Below, piece by piece: positions 6,838 to 15,485 of a stretch of DNA of 23,038 bases. The position numbers were made by a program, and so were the translations under genes. Each line of letters starts with the position of its first letter. The first letter of the stretch is position 1. The notes below the pieces were generated by a model, which worked only from the letters and a program-made list of their open reading frames with translations, was not told where the DNA came from and made no database searches. Source of the stretch: JAICJR01 sp036491015 (GTDB taxonomy: Bacteria > Actinomycetota > Thermoleophilia > Solirubrobacterales > Thermoleophilaceae); assembly GCA_036491015.1 (NCBI GenBank), contig DASXCV010000409.1, positions 1-23,038 on the forward strand, read 5' to 3'.

Positions 6838-7293
6838 CTAGCTCAGCTCGATGCGCTCGATCGTCGCGTCCTCGACCGGCTTGTCGCGCCCGTCGGTGGG
6901 CGTTCCCTCGATCGCGTCGACGGCCTCCATGCCGGAGGTGACCGTGCCGAACACCGTGTGCTTGCCGTCGAGCCACGAGGCCTCCTGCACGGTGACGATG
7001 AAGAACTGCGAGCCGTTCGTGTTCGGGCCGGCGTTGGCCATCGCGAGCGCGCCGCGCACGATCTTGTGGTCGTTGAACTCGTCCTCGAACGTGTAGCCAG
7101 GACCGCCCGTGCCGGTGCCCGTCGGGTCGCCGCCCTGGATCATGAAGTCGGGGATCACGCGGTGGAAGATCACGCCGTCGTAGAAGCCGTCGGCCGCGAG
7201 CTTGCGGAAGTTCTCCACGGTCTTGGGGGCGTCCTCGTCGTGGAGCTCGATCTCGATCGCCCCGTGGTTGGTGTGCATCGTTGCCTGGCTCAT
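6838..7293 (-). CDS. ppiB: Cyclophilin-type peptidyl-prolyl isomerase
   Basis: 151-residue cytoplasmic cyclophilin that speeds Xaa-Pro isomerisation during folding. FHRVIPDFMIQGGDPTGTG (43-61) contains catalytic Arg45 and the QGGD strand. GALAMANAGPNTNGSQFFI (81-99) and WLDGKHTVFGTV (107-118) complete the active site, with Trp107 and His112. No signal peptide is present. The first ATG overlaps the helicase stop codon (ATGA at 7290-7293), indicating translational coupling. Met6 (7278) is an alternative start that would give the more usual MHTNHGAIEIEL beginning. Linking a folding catalyst to an RNA helicase gives a plausible stress or cold-adaptation unit; that is inference. Confidence 0.95.
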   Translation of the reverse strand: MSQATMHTNHGAIEIELHDEDAPKTVENFRKLAADGFYDGVIFHRVIPDFMIQGGDPTGTGTGGPGYTFEDEFNDHKIVRGALAMANAGPNTNGSQFFIVTVQEASWLDGKHTVFGTVTSGMEAVDAIEGTPTDGRDKPVEDATIERIELS

Positions 7294-8735
7294 CGCTTGG
7301 CCACCTCCAGCCGCAGCTTGTTTCCTCGGACGGCGCTGCCGGACACCTTGTCTATCACCTCGGCCGCGCGCTTCGCGGGCACCTCTACGAACGAGAAGCG
7401 CTCGAGCACGCGTACGTTGCGGATGTCCTCGCCCTCGAGGTGCGAGTTGTCAACGATGGCCCCGATCACGTCGGCCGGCTCGATGCCCTGGGCGCGGCCG
7501 CCGGACACGATCAGCTTCACGAGCTCGGCGTCGCCCGTCGCGCGGCGCGGCTTGGTGTGGCGCGGCCGCCGCGTCTCGCGGTCGCCGTTCGGCTCCGCGG
7601 GGATCTTCACCCGCTCGGGCTTTGCGCTGTCGGCAGACCACGGCTCGATCGTCGTCTTGGCGTGCTTCTCGATGGCCTCGAGGTCGCGGCGCTGCTTGGG
7701 CGTGATGAACGTGATCGCCCGGCCCGAGCGGCCCACCCTGCCGGTGCGGCCGATGCGGTGGACGTAGACGTCCGGAGAGTTGGGGATGTCGTAGTTCACG
7801 ACGTGCGTGACGCCCGAGATGTCGAGCCCCCGCGCCGCGACGTCGGTGGCCACGAGCAGCCGCTCGCGCCCGCCCTTGAACGCGATCATCACGCCGTCGC
7901 GCGAGCCCTGCGACATGTCGCCGTGCAGCGCCTTCACGCGGATGCCGGCGTCGCCGAGCCGGCGTGCAAGGCGATCCACGCCGATTTTGGTGCGCGCGAA
8001 GATGATCGCCTGCTCGGGGTTCTCCGCCTTCAGCACGCGCGCGAGCTCGTCCGGCTTCTCGCGGTCCGAGACCTCGAGGTAGGACTGGTCGACCGTGTCG
8101 ATCGTGAGCGTCGCCGCGCGCACCTTGATCGTGATCGGGTCGAACATGCGCTTCTCGGCGAGCTTCTTGATCTCCGGCGGCATCGTGGCGCTGAAGAGGG
8201 CGGTCTGGCGGCCTGACGGACAGCGCGAGAGGATCGTCTCCACGTCCTCGAGGAAGCCGAGGTCGAGCATCTCGTCGGCCTCGTCGAGCACCGCGTAGCG
8301 CACGTCCGAGAGCACCAGCTCGTGGCGGTTCATCAGGTCCATCACGCGGCCTACCGTTCCAACCACCACCTGGCCGCCCTGCTTGAGCTGGGCCACCTGG
8401 TTGCGGATCGGCGCGCCGCCGAACACGGCCACCACCTGGATGCCGCGGCGCTGCCCGTAGGCGCGCAGGGCCTGGGTCACCTGGATGCAGAGCTCGCGCG
8501 TCGGCGTGAGCACGAGCGCCTGCACCTCCTCGAGGTCGGTGTCGATGTACTGGAGCAGCGGCAGGCCGAAGGCGGCGGTCTTGCCCGTGCCTGTCTGCGC
8601 CTGGCCGATCACGTCGTGGCCCTGGAGCAGCTCGGGAATGGCCTGCTCCTGGATCGGGGTAGGCGTCTCGTAGCCCAGATGGTTCAGGGCATCGAGCAGG
8701 GGCTGCGACAGCCCAAGGTCGGCAAAGGACGGCAT
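7290..8735 (-). CDS. DEAD-box ATP-dependent RNA helicase with DbpA-type RNA-binding domain
   Basis: 481 residues. The core holds the Q motif (FADLGL...TPIQEQAIP), Walker A AQTGTGKT (46-53), PTRELCIQ, VLDEADEML (DEAD 151-154), FSATMP (SAT 182-184), ATDVAARGLD and HRIGRTGR (326-333). Residues about 405-481 (ELVKLIVSGGRAQGIEPADVIGAI...RNVRVLERFSFVEVP) form the DbpA/CsdA RNA-binding domain after a basic linker. It probably works on rRNA maturation or structured mRNA. Motif Ib reads TVGR, not the usual TPGR. A TAGATT box (complement of 8746-8751) lies 10 bases before the ATG, implying a very short leader. The stop overlaps the cyclophilin start. CsdA/DeaD-like is the closest type, but the exact orthologue is not assigned. 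Confidence 0.95.
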   Translation of the reverse strand: MPSFADLGLSQPLLDALNHLGYETPTPIQEQAIPELLQGHDVIGQAQTGTGKTAAFGLPLLQYIDTDLEEVQALVLTPTRELCIQVTQALRAYGQRRGIQVVAVFGGAPIRNQVAQLKQGGQVVVGTVGRVMDLMNRHELVLSDVRYAVLDEADEMLDLGFLEDVETILSRCPSGRQTALFSATMPPEIKKLAEKRMFDPITIKVRAATLTIDTVDQSYLEVSDREKPDELARVLKAENPEQAIIFARTKIGVDRLARRLGDAGIRVKALHGDMSQGSRDGVMIAFKGGRERLLVATDVAARGLDISGVTHVVNYDIPNSPDVYVHRIGRTGRVGRSGRAITFITPKQRRDLEAIEKHAKTTIEPWSADSAKPERVKIPAEPNGDRETRRPRHTKPRRATGDAELVKLIVSGGRAQGIEPADVIGAIVDNSHLEGEDIRNVRVLERFSFVEVPAKRAAEVIDKVSGSAVRGNKLRLEVAKR

Positions 8736-8755
8736 TGCGGTCTTGAATCTAGTGG

Positions 8756-9727
8756 CTACCGCGCCGGATCGAGCAGGAGCTTGCCGCTTGTGCGCCGCGC
8801 CGCAAGGTCTTCGTGGGCGCGCTTCACGTCCGACATGGCATAGGTCTCACCCACCAGCGGCTTCAGTTCGCCGCGTGCGGCACGGTCGAAGAGGTCCTCG
8901 AGCGGCTCGCGCATCATGTCCTCGCGGCCGAGGCAGTGCATGAGCCAGAAGCCCACGACGGACTGGCTGCCGCGCATCAGGCGGCCGGTCTGGACGGTGT
9001 TCTGCTCGCGCGAGGCGATGCCGTAGGTCACGAGCCGGCCGAACGGCGCCAGCACGCTCAGGCACTCGTCGAACACCGTGCCGCCCGCCATCTCGAGGAC
9101 GACGTCCACGCGCTTGCCGCCGTTGGCCTCGCGGATGGCGGCGCCGAGCTCCTCCATGTTGGGGTCGAGCGCGGCGTCCGCGCCGAGGGCCAGCGCCTGC
9201 TCGCGCTTCGATTCCGAAGAACCCGTCGCGATCACGCGCCCGGCGCCGAACGGCTTGGCGAGCTGCACGGCCAGGTTGCCCACGCCGCCCGAGGCCGCGA
9301 TCACCACCACGCTCTCCCCCGGGCGCAGGGCGGCGGAGGTCTTGTACAGGTGCCAGGCCGTGAGTCCCTGGACCACGATCGCGAGCGCCACCGCGTCGTC
9401 CACGCCGTCCGGGATCGGGAAGGTCTGCGAGACAGGCGCCAGCGCGTACTCGGCGTAGCCCCCGGTGCCGGTCATCGCCATCACGCGCTGGCCCTCCTTG
9501 AAAGGACCGGCCGCGCGCTCCACCACGCCCGCCACCTCGGTGCCGGGAATCAGCGGCAGCTCGAAGCGCGCGAGGTATGAGTTCTCGCGCTGGTGAGTGT
9601 CCGCGAAGTTGAGCCCGGCGTGCGAAACGCGCACGAGCACCTGGTCCTCAGCCGGCTCCGGAACGGGCAGCTCAACGAGCTGCATCACCTCCGGTCCGCC
9701 GAACTCCTCGATCTGAATGGCGCGCAT
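8756..9727 (-). CDS. Zinc-independent quinone oxidoreductase (MDR superfamily)
   Basis: 323 residues, the normal length for NADPH:quinone reductases. The GroES-like N-domain begins MRAIQIEEFGGPEVMQLVELP and contains the HAGLNFADTHQRENSY segment. The Rossmann domain carries VVIAASGGVGNLAVQLAK (AxxGGVG at 144-150) and LGADAALDP. Zinc-ligand cysteines of alcohol dehydrogenases are absent, which supports the quinone oxidoreductase subgroup. It probably reduces quinones or activated enones with NADPH in the cytoplasm. A possible -10 (TAAGGT, complement of 9737-9742) lies nine bases before the ATG, so the leader is very short. The gene is divergent from the permease operon. Substrate is inferred from family only. 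Confidence 0.92.
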   Translation of the reverse strand: MRAIQIEEFGGPEVMQLVELPVPEPAEDQVLVRVSHAGLNFADTHQRENSYLARFELPLIPGTEVAGVVERAAGPFKEGQRVMAMTGTGGYAEYALAPVSQTFPIPDGVDDAVALAIVVQGLTAWHLYKTSAALRPGESVVVIAASGGVGNLAVQLAKPFGAGRVIATGSSESKREQALALGADAALDPNMEELGAAIREANGGKRVDVVLEMAGGTVFDECLSVLAPFGRLVTYGIASREQNTVQTGRLMRGSQSVVGFWLMHCLGREDMMREPLEDLFDRAARGELKPLVGETYAMSDVKRAHEDLAARRTSGKLLLDPAR

Positions 9728-9755
9728 GTCGGCGGCACCTTATCCGGGCAGGACA

Positions 9756-9785
9756 TTGACACGCTTGTGCGTATCTGCATATAAA
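9756..9785 (+). promoter_or_regulatory. Sigma70-type promoter of the permease operon
   Basis: TTGACA at 9756-9761 is a perfect -35. TATAAA at 9780-9785 is a near-perfect -10, with an 18-base spacer. The predicted start is around 9792, inside the palindrome at 9791-9806. This is the best promoter in the window and reads into the permease at 9822. Confidence 0.8.
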
Positions 9786-9790
9786 GACGC

Positions 9791-9806
9791 ATTGGACTAG
9801 ACCAAT
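9791..9806. promoter_or_regulatory. Candidate HutC/DasR-type operator
   Basis: ATTGGACTAGACCAAT is a 16-bp palindrome broken by only one symmetric A/A mismatch pair. The core TGG-x-CTAGACCA closely resembles the known DasR site ACTGGTCTAGACCAGT and other HutC-subfamily operators. It begins right at the predicted transcription start, where a bound repressor would block RNA polymerase. A HutC-type GntR regulator is the second gene of the operon, so negative autoregulation lifted by the substrate or a metabolite is the natural model. Confidence 0.7.
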
Positions 9807-9821
9807 CGAGGGGGCTCTCAG

Positions 9822-11363
9822 ATGGCATCCACTCCCGCTGCGCCCGTTCAGCCGGTCGATCAGGACGCGGCTGACCTAGCGCAGTACGGCTACAAGCAGG
9901 AGCTGAAGCGCTCGCTCAACATCTTCAGCTCGTTCGCCGTCGCGTTCAGCTACATCTCGCCGGCGACGGGCATCTTCACGCTCTTCATCCTCGGCATCGG
10001 CACGCTGGGCGGCGCGTTCTTCTGGACGTGGCCGGTGGTGTGGCTCGGCCAGTTCATCGTCGCGCTCGTGTTCGCGGAGGTGTCGACGCACTTCCCGCTC
10101 GCCGGCTCGGTGTTCCAGTGGACGAAGTATCTGACCCGTAACAAGGCGTACGCCTGGTACGCGGGCTGGATCTACCTCTGGGCGGGCGCGCTGACCGTGG
10201 CCGCCGTGGTGGCCACGCTGCCGCTCGCGCTGATCCCGATGATCGACAACCTCGGCATCAGCGGGATCAAGATGGACCCGGCCAGCCTGACCAACCAGAA
10301 GTGGATCGCCGCGGTCACGCTCATCGTGATCACGATGCTCAACATCTTCGGCGTCCGGCTCGTCGCGCTCATCAACAACACGGGCGTGCTGTTCGAGATT
10401 CTCGGCCTGTTCGTGTTCGCGATCATCCTCGCGCTCTTCAACCACCATCAGAGCGTCGGCGTGGTGTTCCACACGGGCGGCCCTTCGTTCAACGCCAGCA
10501 ACTTCCTGATCGCCATGTTCATGGGGTTGTTCGTGATCTACGGATTCGACACCGCGAGCACACTCGCGGAGGAATCCCACGAACCGAGAAAGAAGGCACC
10601 GCAGGCGGTGCTCGCCTCGATCGCGGCCGCGGGCGTGATCGGCGGCGTGTTCATCTACGCCATGCTCATCGCGACGCCCGGCCAGATGTCCTCGGTGATC
10701 AAGGCCGGCGGCATCAGCCCGGCGGCGATCATCGACGCGAACCTGTCGAACGCGCTGTCCGTCGCCTACCTGCTCGTGGTGTCGGTGGCGATCTTCGTCT
10801 GCTGCCTGTCGATCCAGGCATCCACGATCCGCCTGGGCTACGGCATGTCGCGCGACCGCCAGCTGCCGTTCTCGGGAGCGGTGTCGCGCGTGAACGAGCG
10901 CACGGGCACGCCGATCGGCGCCTGCCTCATGGTCGCGCTGATGGCCGCGATCTTCCTGCTCAAGTACGCGGGCGTGGCCTACATCGCGATCGCGGCCACG
11001 GGCATGATCTACCTGTCCTACCTGTTCGCCACAGTGGCGATCCTGCGTGTGCGGATGAAGGGCTGGCCGCACGAGAAGGGCGATTTCAGCCTCGGGCGCT
11101 GGGGCATGCTCATCAACGTGCTGGCGATCATCTGGGGCGGCGGCATGCTGATCAACTTCGCCTGGCACCGCGTGGCGACCAACCCGAAGGCGTCGGAGAT
11201 CCCCGGCCTCGACTTCTGGAACTCGGGCTTCCTGAACAGCATTCCGATCCTGTGGCTGATTCTCGGCGCGGTGCTTCTGATCGGCTCCGCCTACTACTGG
11301 ATCAGACGCGCGCAGATACCCAGCCCGGTGGTCACGGAGACGGCCGCGGCCGAATCCGCATAG
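9822..11363 (+). CDS. APC-superfamily amino acid/choline-type permease
   Basis: 513-residue integral membrane transporter with about 12 hydrophobic segments from residue 32 onward. The start YKQELKRSLNIFSSFAVAFSYISPATGIFTLF matches the conserved first helix of the amino acid/choline transporter (ACT) branch of the APC superfamily. FAEVSTHFPLAGSVFQWTKYL is the APC helix 3 signature (E-x-x-x-x-x-P-x-x-G-S), and GFDTASTLAEESHEPRKKAPQAVLAS is the loop after helix 6. The start has GAGGGGG seven bases upstream. It is the first gene behind the promoter at 9756-9785 and is followed after seven bases by its probable regulator. The cargo is probably a cationic or zwitterionic amino compound, given the downstream choline-kinase-like and demethylase-like enzymes; this is inference. 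Confidence 0.92.
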   Translation: MASTPAAPVQPVDQDAADLAQYGYKQELKRSLNIFSSFAVAFSYISPATGIFTLFILGIGTLGGAFFWTWPVVWLGQFIVALVFAEVSTHFPLAGSVFQWTKYLTRNKAYAWYAGWIYLWAGALTVAAVVATLPLALIPMIDNLGISGIKMDPASLTNQKWIAAVTLIVITMLNIFGVRLVALINNTGVLFEILGLFVFAIILALFNHHQSVGVVFHTGGPSFNASNFLIAMFMGLFVIYGFDTASTLAEESHEPRKKAPQAVLASIAAAGVIGGVFIYAMLIATPGQMSSVIKAGGISPAAIIDANLSNALSVAYLLVVSVAIFVCCLSIQASTIRLGYGMSRDRQLPFSGAVSRVNERTGTPIGACLMVALMAAIFLLKYAGVAYIAIAATGMIYLSYLFATVAILRVRMKGWPHEKGDFSLGRWGMLINVLAIIWGGGMLINFAWHRVATNPKASEIPGLDFWNSGFLNSIPILWLILGAVLLIGSAYYWIRRAQIPSPVVTETAAAESA

Positions 11364-11370
11364 GCGGGCC

Positions 11371-12147
11371 GTGAGCCCGCACCGCCGGATCTTCGGGCCG
11401 CGCTGGCGGCTTCGCCCGGGGTCGCCGGTGCCGGCCTATGCGCAGATCGAAGATCAGCTCGCAGCTCGCATCGAATCGGGCGAGCTGCGAGCAGGCGAGC
11501 GGCTGCCGCCGGAGCGGGAGCTCGCCGAGGGGCTCGGTGTGAGCCGCATGACGCTGCGCCAGGCGCTCACGTCGCTCGCCGGCCGCGGGCTCGTGGAACG
11601 CGGAGTGGGCCGCGGCACGTTCGTCGCGCGCGTGAAGCTCGACCACGACCTGGGCCAGGTGGCGGGCTTCAGCGATCTGATGCTCCGCCACGGCGTGGAG
11701 CCGGGCGCCAAGCTGCTGTCTGCCGAGGAGGCCGAGGCGCCCGCCGCGGTGGCCGCGGCGCTCGGCATCGAGGCGGGCGCCGCCGCCTACCGGATCCAGC
11801 GCGTGCGCTACGGCGCGCGCGTGCCGCTTGCGCTCGAGGACAGCTGGATCCCCGCCGCGCCGTTCCCGGGGTTGCTCGAGCTCGGGCTCACGGGCTCGCT
11901 CTTCGACGTGATGCGCGACCTCTACGAGCTCGGCCCCGTGCGCACGGTCGAGCGCCTCGCGCCGGTGGTCGCTCGCGCCCACGAGGCGGCGGCGCTCGAG
12001 GTGCCCGAGGGCTCGCCGCTGATGCTCGTGGAGCGCACCGCCTTTGCCGCCGACGGCACCGCCGTCGAGTTCGCCTTCGACCGCCACCGCGGCGACCGCG
12101 CCCGCTTCAGCATCGAGACCGCCACCGATGTGCCCGCGCACGTCTGA
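11371..12147 (+). CDS. GntR-family regulator, HutC subfamily
   Basis: 258 residues starting at GTG. The winged helix-turn-helix covers about 20-86: PAYAQIEDQLAARIESGEL, then RLPPERELAEGLGVSRMTLRQAL and the wing GRGTFV. Residues about 92-250 form the UTRA ligand-binding domain (GFSDLMLRHGVEPGAKLLSAEE..., RVRYGARVPLALEDSWIP, SPLMLVERTAF...AVEFAFDRHRGDRARFS), which defines the HutC type. Its gene is the second in the operon, and the 9791-9806 palindrome fits HutC operators, so it probably represses its own operon until an effector binds. The downstream kinase gene starts 20 bases before its stop. The ligand is unknown; the HutC subfamily binds ligands such as urocanate, amino sugars and fatty acids. 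Confidence 0.95.
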   Translation: MSPHRRIFGPRWRLRPGSPVPAYAQIEDQLAARIESGELRAGERLPPERELAEGLGVSRMTLRQALTSLAGRGLVERGVGRGTFVARVKLDHDLGQVAGFSDLMLRHGVEPGAKLLSAEEAEAPAAVAAALGIEAGAAAYRIQRVRYGARVPLALEDSWIPAAPFPGLLELGLTGSLFDVMRDLYELGPVRTVERLAPVVARAHEAAALEVPEGSPLMLVERTAFAADGTAVEFAFDRHRGDRARFSIETATDVPAHV

Positions 12148-13006
12148 GTCGATCGCCGATCTCGTGCGGCCGCTGATCGGCGAGCCGCTCGGCGAGCCCG
12201 AGCCGCTCACGGGCGGGATCACCAACCACAACTTCAGGGTGCGCACGGCGGAGGGCGAGTTCGCGGTGCGGGTGTTCGGCAAGGGCACGTCCGCGCTCGG
12301 GATCGACCGCGACGCCGAGCGCGCCGCCACCGAGGCCGCGGCGCATGCGGGCGTCGGCCCGGAGCTGGTGGCGTTCTCCGACGAGTTGCTCGTCACGCGC
12401 TTCATCCACGGCGAGCCGATGCCGGAGATCCGCATCCACGAGACCTCGGCGGCGCTCCGCGCGGTGCACGCCGGCCCCGGGCTGCCGACGGCCTTCTCCG
12501 GAATCGCCGTCGGCGAGGACTACGCGGCACGCGCGTCCGAGCTGCCCCCGGACTACCCGGGCGCGCACGCCGTGGCCAAGGAGATCGAGGCTGCGCTGCA
12601 GGGACCCGAGCACGACCCGGTGCCGTGCCACAACGACCTGCTGAATGCCAACCTGATCTGGGATGGCGAGCGCGTGCGGATCGTCGATTGGGACTACGCG
12701 GGCATGGGCGACCGCTACTTCGACCTCGGCAACCTCTCGATCAACAACGGCCTGAGCGAGGAGGACGACGAGCGCCTGCTCGCCGCCTACTTCGGCGAGC
12801 CCTGCACCCCCGCGCGCTTCGCCTCGCTGCGGCTGATGCGGATCGTGTCCGACTTCCGCGAGGCGATGTGGGGCGTGCTGCAGAGCTCGATCTCCGAGCT
12901 CGACTTCGACTTCCACGATTACTCGCGCACCCACTTCGCGCGCATGCGCGAGTCGGCCGCCGACCGGCGCTACCCAGGCTGGCTCGAGGACGCCGCCGGT
13001 GGCTAG
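12128..13006 (+). CDS. Choline/ethanolamine kinase-like phosphotransferase
   Basis: 292 residues. GGITNHNFRV (29-38) is the nucleotide loop of the LicA/choline kinase branch, PCHNDLLNANLIWDG (166-180) supplies catalytic His168, Asp170 and Asn175, and IVDWDYAGMGDRYFDLGN (185-202) supplies the metal-binding Asp187 in the DWxYAGxxDxxFDLxN form usual for choline kinases. It likely phosphorylates an amino alcohol or similar small substrate with ATP. I chose the ATG at 12128, which overlaps the regulator gene by 20 bases; the frame upstream is a shadow. It overlaps the next gene by eight bases. Being inside a transport and oxidation operon suggests a catabolic role, not phospholipid synthesis. Substrate is not proven. 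Confidence 0.9.
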   Translation: MCPRTSESIADLVRPLIGEPLGEPEPLTGGITNHNFRVRTAEGEFAVRVFGKGTSALGIDRDAERAATEAAAHAGVGPELVAFSDELLVTRFIHGEPMPEIRIHETSAALRAVHAGPGLPTAFSGIAVGEDYAARASELPPDYPGAHAVAKEIEAALQGPEHDPVPCHNDLLNANLIWDGERVRIVDWDYAGMGDRYFDLGNLSINNGLSEEDDERLLAAYFGEPCTPARFASLRLMRIVSDFREAMWGVLQSSISELDFDFHDYSRTHFARMRESAADRRYPGWLEDAAGG

Positions 13007-15467
13007 GCGCGCGGTCGAGCTTCCGGGCGCCGCCCAGTGCGTGGTGATCGGCGGCGGCGTGGGCGGCGCGAGCGTGGCCTACCACCTGGCGCAGCTCGGG
13101 ATGAAGGACGTCGTGCTGGTGGACCGCAACCAGCTCACGAGCGGCTCGACCTTCCACTCGGCGGGCCTCGTGGGCCAGCTTCGCGGCTCGGTGTCGCTCA
13201 CCAAGATGATGATGTACAGCGTCGAGCTCTACCGGCGGCTGCGCGAGGAGTCCGAGTTCGATCCCGGCTGGAGCGAGGTGGGCTCGCTGCGGCTCGCCTC
13301 CTCGCCCGAGCGGATGGAGGAGCTGCGCCGCCAGGCCGGCTGGGCGAAGACCTTCGGGCTGCCGCTCGAGCTGATCTCCGCCGAGGAGGCGCGCGAGCTG
13401 TTCCCGCTGATGTCGGCCGACGGCGTGCTCGGCGCGGTGCACCTGCCCACAGACGGCTACCTCGACCCCTCGCAGCTCACCTATGCACTGGCGGACGGCG
13501 CCCGCCGCGGCGGCGTGCAGATCTTCACGAACACGCGAGTGACCGGCATCGACACCGACGGCGGGCGGGTGACCGGCGTGAACACCGAGCGCGGCGACAT
13601 TCGCACGGACCTCGTGGTGAACGCCGGCGGCATGTTCGCGGCGGAGATCGGGCGGATGGCGGGCGTGCGCGTGCCGATCGTGCCGATGGCGCACGAGTAC
13701 ATGGTCACCCAGCCGCTGCCGGGCCGCTCGCCCGGCGAGCACCTCCCCACCCTGCGCGACCCGGACAACCTCATCTACTTCCGCGAGGACGGCGCCGGCC
13801 TCGTGATGGGCGGCTACGAGCGCCACTGCGCGCCCTGGTCGCTCACGCATGGCGGCGCCGGCTTCGACGCGATCCCGCGGGACTTCAACGGCCGCCTGCT
13901 CGAGGAGGACTGGGACCGCTTCGAGGAGATCGTCGAGAACTCGAAGCTGCGCGTGCCGGCGATGGCGGACGTGAAGGTCACGAAGCTGATCAACGGGCCG
14001 GAGGCGTTCACGCCCGACGGCGAGTTCTGCCTCGGCGAGACCGAGGTGCGCGGCCTGTTCGTGGCCGCGGGCTTCTGCGCGCACGGGCTCGCCGGCGCGG
14101 GTGGCATCGGCAAGGTGGTGGCCGAGTGGATCGTGGACGGCGAGCCGCAGATCGACCTCTGGCACATGGACATCCGCCGTTTCGGACGCCAGTACCGCTC
14201 GCCCTCCTACACGCTCGCGCGCACCACCGAGGTGTACGAGACCTACTACGACATCCGCTACCCCGGCCAGGACCGCGAGGCCGGGCGGCCGCTGCGCACG
14301 CCCGCCGCCTACCCCTGGCACAGCGAGCACGGCGCGTCCTTCGGCGAGAAGTCGGGCTGGGAGCGCGTGAACTGGTACGAGTCGAACGCCGCCCGCGGCG
14401 AGACCTCGCTGCGCCCGCGCGGCTGGGCGGGCGAGTACTGGTCGCCCGCGATCGGCGCCGAGCATCTCGGCACGCGCGAATCCGCCGGGCTCTTCGACGA
14501 GTCGTCGTTCTCGAAGATCGAGCTGGCGGGGCCGGGCGCGGCGGATCTCCTGCGCCGGCTCTGCGACAACGACGTGGCCCGCGGCGTCGGCCGCATCACC
14601 TACACGCAGATGCTCAACCACCGGGGCGGCATCGAGTGCGACTTCACGGTGGCGCGGCTCGGCGAGGAGCTGTTCTCGATCGTCACCGGAACGGCCTTCG
14701 GCAACCACGACCTGTCGTGGATCCGCCGCCACCTGCCGGCCGACGGCAGCGTGACCGCCCGCGAGGTCACCTCGCAGTGGTCGTGCTTCGCGCTCTGGGG
14801 CCCGCGCTCGCGCGACATCCTCCAGCCGCTCACCCCGGACGACCTCTCGAACGAGTCCTTCCCCTACATGTCAGCGCGCGAGATCAGCGTGGCCGGCGTG
14901 CCGGTGCGCGCCCTGCGCGTGACCTTCGTGGGCGAGCTGGGCTTCGAGCTCTACTGCCCGACCGAGTACGGCGCCGGACTGTGGTCGGCGCTGTGGGAGG
15001 CGGGCAGGCCGCACGACCTGATCGCCGGCGGCTACCGCGCGATCGACTCCATGCGGCTCGAGAAGGGCTACCGCGTGTGGGCCGCCGACATCACGCCGGA
15101 CGAGACGCCCTACGAGGGCGGCCTCGGCTTCTGCGTGAAGGAGCACGACTTCATCGGCCGCGACACGCTCGATCCCGAGCCGGCGCGCAGGCTCGCCTGC
15201 CTCCTGCTCGCCGACCCTCGCAGCGTCGCCCTCGGAAACGAGCCTGTGCGCGCGAACGGCGAGGTGGCCGGCCGCGTGACGAGCGGCGGCTACGGCTACA
15301 CCGTCGAGCGCTCGATCGCCTACGCCTACCTGCCGGCCGAGCTGGCCGAGCCCGGCACCGCGGTGGAGGTCGAGATCTTCGGCGACTGGATCGGCGCCGA
15401 GGTGGCGAGGGAGCCGCTCTTCGACCCGGCCGGCGAGCGCGTGCGGGGCGCGCTCACGCCCGCGTAG
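12999..15467 (+). CDS. FAD-dependent dimethylglycine/sarcosine dehydrogenase-like protein with GcvT domain
   Basis: 822 residues, the length of the two-domain dimethylglycine dehydrogenase family. The N-half is a DAO-type oxidase: VVIGGGVGGASVAYHL (GxGxxG at 18-23), Asp42 closing the ADP site, and TSGSTFHSAGLVGQLRGS, where His53 is in the place of the histidine that binds FAD covalently in this family. A central FAO_M-like linker contains WGREYRSPS-like segments (FGRQYRSPSYTLARTTEVYETYYDIRYP overall, in pieces). From about residue 440 a GcvT aminomethyltransferase domain follows (ESAGLFDESSFSKIELAGPGA; YRAIDSMRLEKGYR; TPYEGGLGFCVK), ending in the GcvT C-terminal barrel. It oxidises an N-methyl amine and passes the carbon to tetrahydrofolate. 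The GTG start overlaps the kinase stop. Exact substrate is inferred. Confidence 0.93.
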   Translation: MARRAVELPGAAQCVVIGGGVGGASVAYHLAQLGMKDVVLVDRNQLTSGSTFHSAGLVGQLRGSVSLTKMMMYSVELYRRLREESEFDPGWSEVGSLRLASSPERMEELRRQAGWAKTFGLPLELISAEEARELFPLMSADGVLGAVHLPTDGYLDPSQLTYALADGARRGGVQIFTNTRVTGIDTDGGRVTGVNTERGDIRTDLVVNAGGMFAAEIGRMAGVRVPIVPMAHEYMVTQPLPGRSPGEHLPTLRDPDNLIYFREDGAGLVMGGYERHCAPWSLTHGGAGFDAIPRDFNGRLLEEDWDRFEEIVENSKLRVPAMADVKVTKLINGPEAFTPDGEFCLGETEVRGLFVAAGFCAHGLAGAGGIGKVVAEWIVDGEPQIDLWHMDIRRFGRQYRSPSYTLARTTEVYETYYDIRYPGQDREAGRPLRTPAAYPWHSEHGASFGEKSGWERVNWYESNAARGETSLRPRGWAGEYWSPAIGAEHLGTRESAGLFDESSFSKIELAGPGAADLLRRLCDNDVARGVGRITYTQMLNHRGGIECDFTVARLGEELFSIVTGTAFGNHDLSWIRRHLPADGSVTAREVTSQWSCFALWGPRSRDILQPLTPDDLSNESFPYMSAREISVAGVPVRALRVTFVGELGFELYCPTEYGAGLWSALWEAGRPHDLIAGGYRAIDSMRLEKGYRVWAADITPDETPYEGGLGFCVKEHDFIGRDTLDPEPARRLACLLLADPRSVALGNEPVRANGEVAGRVTSGGYGYTVERSIAYAYLPAELAEPGTAVEVEIFGDWIGAEVAREPLFDPAGERVRGALTPA

Positions 15468-15485
15468 CTAGTCTCCCGGCCCGTC

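Noticed and set aside
9876..11168. 430-codon minus-strand frame antisense to the permease
   Set aside because: The translation is a His/Asp/Arg/Glu-rich mirror of transmembrane codons, typical of the antisense of hydrophobic segments.
12741..14732. 663-codon minus-strand frame antisense to the oxidoreductase
   Set aside because: Composition is Ala/Arg/His-rich without recognisable domains, and the opposite strand encodes a well-supported enzyme.
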